Assembly: GCF_021869535.1 (NCBI RefSeq)
Contig: NW_026262668.1
Location: 70,763,558 to 70,827,557 of the forward strand
Origin: Mytilus californianus
Taxonomy: Eukaryota; Mollusca; Bivalvia; Mytilida; Mytilidae
Length of the DNA: 64,000 nt
Direction: 5' to 3'
In this document: positions 32,581 through 44,468 of the stretch, in pieces
Position numbering within the stretch: the first letter of the stretch is position 1
How the letters are laid out: every line of letters begins with the position of its first letter
Translations under genes and position numbers: made by a program
The notes under the pieces: generated by a model
The model's input: the letters and a program-made list of their open reading frames with translations, nothing else
Told to the model about the DNA's origin: nothing
The model's database searches: none

Positions 32581-34860
32581 ATGTAATTGGCTAGTAGTTA
32601 TTGTTTTTGTAGATACAAGTAGGCTGATTTATGTAAACACAGTGTCCCAGGTTCAGAGAATCTGGTTTCTGTTCCCAAGGCGTGAAACGTTCCATTAGTC
32701 CACTCAAAATGTCTTTAAGTTTTATTGTAAAAATGACCTATCAATTTAGAAATTGGTATGCACTGAAACACAAATTGCCTTTATCATTAAGAAGTAACTT
32801 TCAAGTATAACCGTAACGACAAATTGAAGTGACTATAAAAAAAAATAATGTATGAAATATGGTATTGAAAGATCTGAAAGAATTAGTTCAGAAATTCCGT
32901 ACGATATATCAGTATGAAAACTGCTGCTGGTGTAAATCTATGTAAGATGTTGTATTAGTCTAATAGCAAGCTTGTAGACCAGCTAATTCGAACGAGTTTG
33001 TTAACGATTATTGATATACTATGTTGAAACATGCTCAATGATACTGGATGCAGGTTACATAATCAATAATTACACCAAAACTATTTAAATGAGAACTGCA
33101 TTCATGTGCAAAGCATGTTTTTTTACAAGAAGTCATCAATTGCATTTAAATACAATATTGCGCCTTTATTTCTTATCAAAATATTATCACCAGCAAATTG
33201 ATCGGAAGGGACTTTAATATTACTAAATTATCTGTTTATTGGCGTGTTAAAGTTTTTTTTGTTTGTGTTTTTTTTTTTTGTAAAATTTTGAATATTTCAA
33301 ATTTTGCTTAACGCGTTTTATTTTACACCTGTTTCTGCAGGTACTGTGTTGCTCTAGTCCATTTATCTTTGGTATTCATAATATCAATATCTGTGGCATT
33401 CAGTTCTGACTTGTTTCCAAGATATTCTCACTTGATTTAAAACCAAGAACGTTATTGCATGACCTTAAAGGGATTGAGTAGTTTCAATAATAATAAGGAA
33501 GATAACACAGAAGAATAGTCAACGTTGAAAGTATAATTAATCAACGAATCTGATGGACGAAAATCTAATATCCTTGCAATGGTTGACTCAATAAAAGAGA
33601 TTAAATAATTAACTCCTGAGCAAAATGTGTGGGGAACATTCAAATCGTAAGCTCTTCAAATGAGATTTTACTGCATAAACGTGCATTAATATACATTTTA
33701 AAAGCAATGCAGTTAAACAAAAAACTAAGTTCGTCGAGTCCAAAATAACAGATATTGACGTATATTTCTGAAACACGCATAAAGCCAGTTATAGAAAGAT
33801 GCAAGCACGCTAATAAATTGTTAGGGATTATAGAAGGCAGCATTTCCCGGTAAAAAACTGTTAGTTCTCTTCATTCAATTTAATTTTCTTGTTGTTTATA
33901 ACCATGTCTGTATATCATTGGTAAAGATCAAATGCATTTTAGACTAGCTCACACAAAGTTAAAAAATATTCTTCGCACTAGAACAAACTTTAAATTCAGG
34001 TTTATGATATATTATAAAAACAAGGAAATATTGCGCAAAATTAAAAAGGTACATAAATGTGTATTCATGATTCTTGAAAACAGCTGTTTCAAATAATATA
34101 GCATGTAACGGAACCCCAAATTCTGATTTGTAGTTTCTGGTTTTTACTGCAAACCATATGAATGCCAACATAACAAAAGAACTGTTGATTCAGAAGTGAC
34201 ATCCTTTTTCTCCTCTTTGTTACTTGTATATGATATAGGCGGTCTAATCTGTAACAAAATTGACGTACGTTTTTATGATTTACGTGGTACTTTTATACTT
34301 AATTGTCATTTTTTGTTATTTATGGACATTTTCTTGGAATGTATCTCATATTCTATTTGATGTTTATCAACGTTTATTTACAGTAACCTACGTAATTTGT
34401 CATAATGCCGTTTTCATCAGATCAATTGAAATATATACGAAATTAGTTTATTAATTACCTATATTTGGATTTAATTATGAGTTATAAAAACCTTCCAATC
34501 TTCTTAGTCCACAATATTGATGTTTGACATCTGTTTTTTTTTCATCGATGAATTTTAATAATGATGAAACTGATCACGGAAATTTATGAAGCTCAAAGAC
34601 ATAAAAAAGGACAGATGCGAATAAAAGATGAAGTGCCTATTGTATGTCGTGCAGGTGATATTGTTGTTTGGTATTTGTATTTTCATCGATATATGTCAAT
34701 GAATTATTGAAATGATGACGAAGATAAAAAAAAAGATATGATTGATGCTTATAAACATTTAAAGACAAATAACAATATAACTGAACCCAGTAACATGGCT
34801 TCTAGTGTATTTCGTACATTACTTAAGTACACAAGTCTTTATGAAATATGTGTAAAATAA
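32581..34860. other. Intergenic, nothing recognised
   Basis: AT-rich; short open frames only, no motif or splice pattern. Confidence 0.5.
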
Positions 34861-34861
34861 A

Positions 34862-35105
34862 TATAAGAAGATGTGGCATGGTTGCTGATGAGACAGCTAC
34901 TCACCAACAGACCAAAGGTGCAAAGAATTACAGGTCACCTTACGACTTCCAAAGATGAGCAAAGTCCATACCGTACAGTGAGCTGTAAAGAGCATGGGTT
35001 AACAACAGAGAAAACGAACGAGCTAATAACATTAAACAATTCTCAGACGGCAACTAACGGCAACCGCTGGGACTTGTAACTAGCACATAAAAAATATGCC
35101 GTATT
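34862..35105 (-). repeat. Dispersed repeat A, diverged
   Basis: 'aagatgtggcatggttgctg', 'gagacagctactcaccaac', 'agcaaagtccataccgtaca'. Many changes compared with the other copies. Confidence 0.6.
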
Positions 35106-35184
35106 AAAGATGTTTATGAGCGTTCAACAAGCAAAGTAATATGGGACATTGGAGTCACAGCATAACATTTGAGCAAACTATAAA

Positions 35185-35345
35185 AAACGAGAGAAGATAC
35201 AAATGGGCAACGCAATCAAAAAAATATATTGATTAAAGCAGAGAACAACATGACCAAAAGACAAATCTAAACTTTGAGCAACACGAACCCCAACAATAAC
35301 CTGGAATGAGCTCATTTGAAATCACATCTATCGATTCTAAACACA
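35185..35345 (-). mobile_element. Tail fragment of the RT element
   Basis: Blocks 'gagaacaacatgaccaaaag', 'ctttgagcaacacgaacccc' and 'ggaatgagctca' match the 3' tail module; the rest has diverged. Confidence 0.45.
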
Positions 35346-36375
35346 ACACAAATAACAAAAAGACATAAAACACAGCTTATCTTAAAGTACTAGAGTACTT
35401 GCAACTACTGAGGCTAGATCAAAGCATAATTTCAACTAATAAATATACCATGTTGTCATAGACTACAACAAGCCCCTCTGGTATCTTTCGTCCCTCTTCT
35501 TTAATGAAGAAGGAAAAGAAGAATTTAATCATGTCTGCCCGCGATAACACACTGGTCTACTATTAAGTCTCCATATTAAAAAAAACTACAGGAAAGTCAG
35601 ATATAACGGAGTAATTCTTTAATCAATAAATGTTAATATCTATATGAATAAAGTGAGATGTTGTTTCTTTGAGACAGCAAACCAAACAAACGGCACGTGC
35701 CTACACATTTTGTTTTTCCATTTGTCAGCAACGTGTATTGGTCTTAAAATTTTATGTTAAATCGATCGATCGCGATTTGGTATATAACATGGAATGATAG
35801 CCGTATAAAAAAGTAGTTTTTCACAGTGAATATTTTCAATCCCTCAGTCTAAAATGCCTATAACGTTAAAAGGATAGCACTGTGATATATTGGTATACAC
35901 CTTTGATTCAATACAGAATGGCAATGCAAAGATAAATAAAACAGAATTGTATTTCACAGTTACAATGACACAATGTCTTTATTCTTTCAACATGTACGTG
36001 CAAGTATATGCATACATATCATGCAATTTAATCTAGGTCATACGCATGTACTTAGCAAGTACTTAGCAACAATGTTATAATTGCTTGTAGACATCAATTA
36101 TGCTAGTTATTTTGTTATAAAATCAACCTTTTGAAACTAATATCACATTTTTGTTATGCATACAAGTATCTTGAGTAAAATATAAATAATCTGATCAGAA
36201 CAAGGTCAATTTGATGACAAAAAAATAGCTACAATTTGTTAAAATTGAATGTATTATATGAAGAGATTCCAATAACTATTTCAGGATGAATAAGCTGCAT
36301 AATCTTCATGGTGATTAAAATGACAGGATAGATCAAATTGTTAGCCGAACAAGATGTGCATTAAATGCCTGTAAC

Positions 36376-36843
36376 TATGGTGGCCGGATGCGACCATTTC
36401 GCGTTTTTGCGTTTTCTCCTTTCACTTTCACGCGAAATCGAGAAATCGAGAAATCGGGAAATCGAGAAATCGAGAAATCGAGAAATCGGGAAATCGAGAA
36501 ATAAAGAAATAGAGAAATCGGGAAATCGGAAATCGAGAACTCAAGAAATCAAGAAAGCGAAAACGAGAAAACGCGAAGGCGAAAACGCGAAAACGGGAAA
36601 TAGAGTTCTCGATTTCTCGTTTTCGCTTTCTCGATTTCCCGCGGATTTCCCGATTTCCCGATTTCCGATTTCCTGATTTCTCGATTTCTCGATTTCGCTT
36701 TCTCGCTTTCTCGATTTCTCGATTTCTCGGTTTCTCGATTTCACAATGTCTTGATTTCTCGATTTCTCGATTTTGCGTTTGCAAAGTGAAAGGAGAAAAC
36801 AAGAAAACAAGAAAAGGCGAAATGGCCGCATCCGGCCACCATA
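36376..36843. mobile_element. Foldback element: 17-bp TIR, 6-bp target duplication, (AAATCGAG)n hairpin arms
   Basis: Begins TATGGTGGCCGGATGCG and ends with its exact reverse complement. Both sides are flanked by TGTAAC (36370-36375 and 36844-36849). Just inside the TIRs, 'ccatttcgc...gttttctcctttcacttt' is mirrored on the right. The interior is an 8-bp tandem repeat, purine-rich in the left arm (AAATCGAG) and complementary in the right arm (CTCGATTT), so a single strand folds into a hairpin over 200 bp long. Open frames reading Arg/Glu/Ser repeats on both strands are by-products. Confidence 0.85.
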
Positions 36844-36849
36844 TGTAAC

Positions 36850-38009
36850 AGTTGTTAATGAATTATCTTAAAAGGTTGATTGTTTCTGTTATGCACTACT
36901 TTAATTTGTCTATTGTTGAAGACTGTAAGTTTCCCTCTAGATTCTTTTGGTTATTTTTGTCGTTGGGTTTGCTGGCTCATTGACGTTTATCCCTCCATTC
37001 TTTTATTCCTAACATATAGTTGTCGTTGATATAAGCCACATAAGTATCTTTTGCTGGAGAATACACAACTCTTCGTTCTAGGCGATTTGACAAAGAATGA
37101 CTCAACAATACAATACATCTAAAATAAAAAGAAAATGTAAATAACTTCTCACCTAAAAATATGAATGAAATTACGTAAATCCTGCAAATAAAAGTTATTA
37201 TTTTCAACAGGTTAAACGCTAAACGGTTATATTTTTGAAAGCAGTTGCCAGGCAAACATAACTCCTTATTTTTATCTAAACTATAAATTCAGAGATCAGA
37301 ATTTATATGAAGTCGGTATTGTATTTTTTTTATCTTATAAATGGTGGATCTATGAATAATATAAACAAAAGGTTTTTTTCACAAGCTTATATCGATTTTG
37401 CCAGAAGTCCTATGGTGATTTTTATCCGTTGCTTGTTGTCTTATTGATAATTTTTATATAAGAATAGACCAATTTTTTAAACGATCGATAAATATAGTCT
37501 TGACGGCAGCAACTTCATCTGACTACGTACCGATTATCTTAGAATTTTGGGTCCTCAATGTTCTTCAACTTAGTAATTTATTTTGTTAAAGGAAGTAAAG
37601 ATGTCCTTTCAGTTGTTAAATTTTTGTGACAGAGATGACCTACGCGACCATGGAGATTTCACTACTTCTGGTTGGATATGGTACAGTACAGTCAAACCGG
37701 TATGATTTTATAGTTTTCACCACTGTTATTATAGGCGGCGATATGATGTTGAATATAGTCTTAAAGACTTTTTATTGGCTTTGTTGTTATTATTGTTTTT
37801 CGAGCGTAGAATTTCCTTGTTTGTTACTCTTATAACAAACCATCATATTTTATAATGTAACACTACTAGTAATAGATTAAGATTAATATTAAATCTACAA
37901 TTTGTGGGTTGTAATCCGACTCATTTGAATGAGACAAAGGACAATATTTATCAAGTCTGTATGTCGTATTGTCCTTTCTACATTAACTTTATTATTGGTA
38001 AATTATATC
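36850..38009. other. Intergenic, nothing recognised
   Basis: AT-rich between the foldback element and the minisatellite. Confidence 0.5.
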
Positions 38010-39615
38010 TGCTGTTGAACTGTAATTCTCAGAAGAAATCATTAGCCCAGTACCCAGTACCTCTGTTGGTTGACTGTAAGTCTCCGAGGGAATAATTAGG
38101 CCAGTATCCACTACCTCTGTTGGTTGACTGTAAGTCTCCGAGGGAATAATGAGGCCAGTACCCAGTACCTCTGTTGGTTGACTGTAAGTCTCCGAGGGAA
38201 TAATTAGGCTAGTACCCAGTACCTCTGTTGGTTGACTGTAAGTCTCCGAGGGAATAATTAGGCCAGTACCCAGTACCTCTGTTGGTTGACTGTAAGTCTC
38301 CGAGGGAATAATTAGGCCAGTACCCAGTACCTCTGTTGGTTGACTGTAAGTCTCCGAGGGAATAATTAGGCTAGTACCCAGTACCTCTGTTGGTTGACTG
38401 TAAGTCTCAGAGGGAATAATTAGGCCAGTACCCAGTACCTCTGTTGGTTGACTGTAAGTCTCCGAGGGAATAATTAGGCCAGTAGCCAGTACCTCTGTTG
38501 GTTGACTGTTAGACTCCGAGGGAATAATTAAGCCAGTACCCAGTACCTCTGTTGGTCGACTTTAAGTCTCCGAGGGAATAATTATGCAAGTAGCCAGTAC
38601 CTCTGTTGGTTGACTGTTAGTCTCCGAGGGAATAATTAGGTCAGTACCCAGTACCTCTGTTGGTTGACTGTAAGTCTCCGATGGAATAATTAGGCCAGTA
38701 GCCAGTACCTCTGTTGGTTGACTGTTAGTCTCCGAGGGATTAGGCCAGTAGCCAGTACCTCTGTTGGTTGTCTGTAAGTCTGCGAGGGAATAATTAGGCC
38801 AGTACCTAGTACCTCTGTTGGTTGACTGTAAGTCTCAGAGGGAATAATTAGGCCAGTATCCACTACCTCTGTTGGTTGACTGTAAGTCTCCGAGGGAATA
38901 ATTAGGCCAGTACCCAGTACCTCTGTTGGTTGACTGTAAGTCTCAGAGGGAATAATTAGGCCAGTACCCAGTACCTCTGTTGGTTGACTGTAAGTCTCCG
39001 AGGGAATAATTTGGCCAGTAGCCAGTACCTCTGTTGGTTGACTGTTAGACTCCGAGGGAATAATTAAGCCAGTACCCAGTACCTCTGTTGGTTGACTGTA
39101 AGTCTCCGAGGGAATAATTATGCAAGTAGCCAGTACTTCTGTTGGTTGACTTAGTCTCCGAGGGAATAATTAGGTCAGTACCCAGTACCTCTGTTGGTTG
39201 ACTGTAAGTCTCCGAGGGAATAATTAGGCCAGTAGCCAGTACCTCTGTTGGTTGACTGTAAGTCTGCGAGGGAATAATTAGGCCAGTACCCAGTACCTCT
39301 GTTGGTTGACTGTAAGTCTCAGAGGGAATAATTAGGCCAGTAGCCAGTACCTCTGTTGGTTGACTGTTAGACTCCGAGGGAATAATTAGGCCAGTAGCCA
39401 GTACCTCTGTTGGTTGACTGTTAGTCTCCGAGGGAATAATTAGGCCAGAACCCAGTACCTCTGTTGGTTGACTGTAAGTCTCCGAGGGAATAATTAGGGC
39501 AGTAGCCAGTTCCTCTGTTGGTTGACTGTAAGTCTCAGAGGGAATAATAAGGCCAGTAGCCAGTACTTCTGCTGGTTGACTGTTAGTCAACGAGGGTACT
39601 ATCATTAGCCAGTAG
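38010..39615. repeat. 54-bp minisatellite array, about 29 units
   Basis: The unit runs 'ccagtacccagtacctctg', 'ttggttgactgtaagtctc', 'cgagggaataattagg'. Variants (ccagtagcc, gttagac, ctcag) recur across units, suggesting higher-order duplication. Because 54 is divisible by 3, the - strand holds a 192-codon open frame (39045-39623) of 18-residue repeats. Indels (4 bases near 38738, 2 bases near 39150) break the frame, so I do not call it coding. Confidence 0.92.
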
Positions 39616-40215
39616 CCTGGCATAACAATACGGATTCTGTTTTATATAAATTTGCTGTAATAAAATTTTGAAATCATTTCAAATTTAGTAATGTAACTTC
39701 CCCATGCATAGATGTGATTCAATGTCAGGGTTTGGCTTTACTTTTGGTCCTTTTTGGTTTTATCAGCTCCTCAACGTTTGAATACGTTCTGTATTTTAAA
39801 TGTTTTGGCCTCGAATATCACTGAAGAGACATTACTTGTCGAAATGCGCATTTGGTGCAGTATGATTGATACCGTTTATGTTATTACTACCACGGGGTTG
39901 ATACCTCTGCTGGTGGACTGTCTCCGATGGTATCAATAGCCTAGTAGCCTTTACTTTTGGTACTGGTATGAAAATTTTTAATCTAAATTTGCTGTTATGA
40001 AATTCGAAATCATTTTAAATTAAAGAATACATATCCCTAATGCTTAGTCATGATTCATTTTGTTGGTTTGGCATTACTTTTGGACCCTTTTGGTTTTATC
40101 AGCTCTTCAACTGTTGGGTTTTGGATTTTAAATATTTTGGCCTCGAGAGTCCGTTTTTGTCTAAATGCGGATCTGTTGCAGTAAATTTGTACCGTTAATT
40201 TTTATTATATGTGTA
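39610..40215 (+). repeat. Dispersed repeat F, two tandem copies next to the minisatellite
   Basis: Copy 1 (about 39640-39965) and copy 2 (about 39966-40215) share 'aaatttgctgt', 'ttttggttttatcagctc', 'tttaaatgttttggcctcga' and 'gtcgaaatgcgcat'/'gtctaaatgcggat'. Copy 1 also contains one unexpanded segment 'cctctgctggtggactgtctc' at about 39904, the source type of the minisatellite unit. Confidence 0.65.
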
Positions 40216-41401
40216 CTTACAAATAACAACGATATTACAATACATCTTTACCTTTCTTTTTTTATTGTCCTATCACAAAGAAGTTCCACTTCTGGGTTAA
40301 ATGACTTCACTAGTAAACAATCTGACTACAAGACTTTTGTTCCTCGCGTGCATGGAATATCTATTCAATCAACAGCTATTGTTTGCTTTCATAATCAAGC
40401 TTTTGTGTCTTAATTCAGTCAAAAGATATCTTTCGCTGATATTTTGGATTTTGGATTGATTGAATTATTATCCTTACATTTTTTTCTATCGACTATGAAT
40501 ATACACAATGTAAATAATCAGGTTTCTGCACAATGATATTGTGCAACATCAACCACAAGCTACTGTTAATAAATTGAGTTTATCAAAAAATATGAAACCC
40601 TTAACTTGATTTGTCATGTTTCGAGCGAGTGATTTGATATATCCGTGTGATGAAACGTCCACTTTTTTTAAGTCTCTTTTTTTCAAAACTTTTATATAAT
40701 AATGGTTTCTAGTACGCATGTCAAATTTCAGACAGTTCAATTGTACTTTTATTCAAAGTCATGAAACAACTAACCCTTATCTTGAACTGATATTTTCCTG
40801 AATAAATAATTACATTCGAAATATGTCATTAATATTTTTTGACATGCCACAACATGACCTTACAAAACATATTATATAACAGGCACTTGCCAGAAATAAT
40901 TCGTCTATCTTAATAAAACAGTACATGATTGAAATCAATTTTGCAGTTACGTAATACCGACTGTTTTCGTTTAAACCTTTATTACTCTTTACTTTGGTTT
41001 GTCAGACGTCTATATCCCATGGCATTAATGTCGTATTCAGTATTATTGATAGTTTGTATATGGCTAAGTGGTCTGGGAATTCTAATGTCAAGAAAATCTC
41101 TTAATCTCTTTGGTTAGACCAATTTGCAAACACACAAGAGATGTATTGCATTTTTGTTCTGAATGTTATTGTACTTACAATAGCTTGATGGCCAAATTTT
41201 GACTTTTCACCTAATTTGTTCCAGGTCATTTTTAATTTCTCGTTGTGGCATGATTGTATATGAGCATGTTTTAAGTAATCAGTTGAGGTTTGAAAGTAAT
41301 ATTAATACATCATTGTTCTATTACTGTGTATGTGTTTACAGTGCTTTTAATTAGAGGGTATTTGGAATATTAAAAATATTCTTAAACATGAATCTTGCCC
41401 T

Positions 41402-41448
41402 CCCCCCCCCCCCCCCCCCCCCCCCCACGAAATATATATATATATATA
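41402..41448. repeat. Poly-C tract followed by (AT)n
   Basis: About 24 C in a row, then 'acgaa' and a TA run. A likely place for sequencing error. Confidence 0.9.
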
Positions 41449-41618
41449 AACGAGAAGATACAACCGCAAATAAAACCACAACAAAAAGCTCCGAAACAAA
41501 ACAGAAAAAAAAATGTTTTTTAAAGCCGCTGCGAATCGAACAGAATGTTTTATTAATAAGAAATTGTAAAATATATAGTTTACAAGCTTATGCTTAATTC
41601 TATGCTAATAAGCTTAAT

Positions 41619-41645
41619 CTCTCTCTCTCTCTATATATATATATA
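41619..41645. repeat. (CT)n-(AT)n microsatellite
   Basis: Seven CT followed by TA repeats. Confidence 0.85.
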
Positions 41646-42299
41646 AAGTCTTGATTCCTTATTTGTGATGCTACGTAGAACAGTAATTGGAGATGGTTTG
41701 ATGCTCAAGTTAATTTTTAACATGATGTGTGCATTACCTGTCATATGTCAAAAGCTTGAAATTGTCTTTTTTAAGGACTAAATTCAAATCAGCACATTTG
41801 TATCGCTGAATATCCATTTACATATAGAATCTAACACTGAATTCATTGCAAGAACGGGAATTCCGGATAAGATAACCATATATCGCCGACTCGGATGAGC
41901 CTCGTCTGACGCTAGAAATCTTACCCTAGGGTTATGTGAGTTTTCCAAGTCTTCTTTTCTTGTCGAATTTATTTCTTTTTGTTTCCCATCTTATGTTCGG
42001 TGGATACAAAAATGTTCAACGTTGCTGTCTCGTCCAGGATGTTCGACGAAACAAGAATAATATCTAAGTCGAAGGACACCACGTGATAGTTAACCAAAAA
42101 CAAGGTGAAAATATTCAAATATAAGGATAAACACACATTGACCCATAGAAATAGACACCATTTGAAATAAAAGTTGATATCAATACAAATTCCTACCAAA
42201 AACGGATTATATCAAATGCTTCGGAAAGGTCAGTGTAACTATCCATCGAACTAGTAAATGTGCCACGCATCGTGCGAAAATCATGCGTGGATCGTGCGA

Positions 42300-42520
42300 T
42301 ATAACAATGACAATTGTGTGATGTAAAACAATTCAAATGAGAAAAACTGACGGCCTGATCTATGCTAAAGCAATAAACGAAAAACAAATATGATAGACAG
42401 CAATCAACTACAACCACTGAATTACATGCTCCTGCATTGGGACAGGCACAAAAAGAATGTGACGAGGTAAAACATGATTGTTAGCACTCACTCCCTCCTT
42501 TTTTTACCTCACATTTCGTA
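42300..42520 (-). repeat. Dispersed repeat A, internal fragment
   Basis: 'gtaaaacaattcaaatgag', 'aactacaaccactgaattac', 'gctcctgcattgggacaggc'. The 'gagacaactctcc' end is missing. Confidence 0.62.
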
Positions 42521-43384
42521 ACAACACCGCTCTGATCTTACCTCATGTTTTGCATTTGTCTATTGTTGAAAAACACATAGTGTACATATGATCTTCCGAA
42601 GATAATTGTTGGCTTGTCTGTGCTTTTTGGTCTCTTTTGTTATTTTACTTATTTTGATCATTTTGGGTTATACGATATTGATACAGAATATGTAGTCGTG
42701 ATACATAATGAATTATTATATCTGTCAGTCCAGTATTGAGTTGATCCGTCGTCAGACTTCTTGTTTGTCAGATTTCTTGGGTTTATATAAACCTCGTCAA
42801 TCAAATCTGATTGATGATGAAAGGATAACCCATTCTGTTTACATTAACCGTGTATTTTTTTTTAGATTAATGCAGAACGTTCATGAATGTTCAATCGGGT
42901 AAATATGTGTATGAAGCATGTCAGACTTTTAGTTCTACCCTAGGTATCAATTAACAAGTCTATTTTATATTGATGAATTTCAAAAATAAGAAGTTCCTGA
43001 ATCAAAATGAAGTTCACGAAAAAGGTATTTTTATGAAGAAACACATACTATTTCCTTCAATGCAGAACGGCTATGTAGTTTAAAGACAGGTCAATAACCG
43101 AACACAGCTGACAGAATGTCCGATCTTACTGACCTTAAAGGGGATTAAAATACTAAAATTACTTGAGGAAGTAACAATCGCAAAATGTGCCTACAGACAC
43201 TGTATACCTTCAATCAGAATATCGAAAAAAAATTCGGCTTTTGGTAACTAGATTTACTCGGTTAATCTCATCAACTGATAGGGTTATCCTCCTATCATGA
43301 ACTATACTTGATTGGTGCGATTTATAAAATTCCATCATGTTCTTACAAGTATGAGGGTCTTGATGGGGGTCCTTCTTTATGTAT

Positions 43385-43570
43385 TCTTTAATTTTTAGGC
43401 CATTTTTCTCTATTCTTTATACTTTTTGCCCAATATTCTCTATTTTTTATACTTTTTGCCCACTATTCTCTATTCTTTATATTTTAGCACCTCGTTATTC
43501 TCTATTCTTTACTTTTTGGTCAATTTTTCTCTATTCTTTATAGTTTTTGCCCATTATTCTCTACTCTGTA
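43385..43570. repeat. Minisatellite, about 30-bp unit, six copies
   Basis: Units of the type 'tattctctattctttatact' plus 'ttttgcccac'. Imperfect, ends at 'aacccccatcc'. Confidence 0.8.
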
Positions 43571-44209
43571 AACCCCCATCCACAACCTCAACTATCAGAA
43601 TACGTACGGACACCAGAGTACTTTACAATTAAACAATCTATAGAAGATTAAATGAAGATAAAAGAAAAATATTCTCCTTGTGGTAAGTAATATGAATGGT
43701 AAAACTTTTTTCAGACGGATCATTGAAGTCCCATTGAAGACGTTGGCCATTAACTATAGCTCCAATAGATATACATTACACATCACGTATAGTGGTTATA
43801 GTTTCCTGGAAGTAATTCATAGCTTCATTATATAGTCAAAACGACCATATTAGTCGTAAAAAATTCAGACATACTCATCTCTATATTTATTCATAACAAT
43901 TATCACATAACAACAGATTTTGATTTAAACAAGCAAAAATGTAATATATACATACAAATGGCACGTGTAAATGAATGGTATGTTAAAATATAAATAACAG
44001 TGTACATTTATAACATCAGTAGCTTTTTAGATGAGCATTGAAGTTCTAGCTTACTTTCAAACCAAAATCAAAGTGTCTATCATATTTTCTAACTTGTACC
44101 TGGAAAATTTAATAAAAAACTTAACTAAAATTGGTATCATCACTGGCAAAGTTTCACCCTAATTTATTTGGCGGAAATACATTTTAAACAAGTCGACCAT
44201 TGTCAACCT

Positions 44210-44468
44210 AATGTTCAGTGGTTGTCGTTTGTTGATGTGGTTCATAAGTGTTTCTCGTTTCTCGTTTTTATATAGATTAGACCGTTGGTTTTCCTGTTTG
44301 AATGTTTTTACACAAGTCATTTTTTGGGGCTCTTTATAGCTTGCTGTTCGGTGTGAGCCAAGGCTCCGTGTTGAAGGCCGTACTTTGACCTATAATGGTT
44401 TACTTTTACAAATTGTGACTTGGATGGAGAGTTGTCTCATTGGCACTCATACCACATCTTCTTATATC
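44210..44468 (+). repeat. Dispersed repeat A, variant subfamily
   Basis: Nearly identical to 50918-51050 over 'cttgctgttcggtgtgagcc', 'aaggctccgtgttgaag' and 'accacatcttcttatatcta'. Confidence 0.72.

Larger units (their letters stand above)
40216..42299. other. Intergenic, simple repeats only
   Basis: Apart from the poly-C and CT/AT tracts I see no gene or dispersed repeat; possible scrap of the RT tail near 42205-42290. Confidence 0.45.

Noticed and set aside
36365..36831. Arg/Glu/Ser-repeat open frames on both strands
   Set aside because: They are translations of the 8-bp repeat in the foldback element.
38010..39615. Regular array that could suggest a CRISPR
   Set aside because: Units are contiguous with no variable spacers, and the setting is a eukaryotic genome.
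43426..43632. 68-codon Leu/Phe/Tyr-rich open frame
   Set aside because: It is the translation of a pyrimidine-rich minisatellite.
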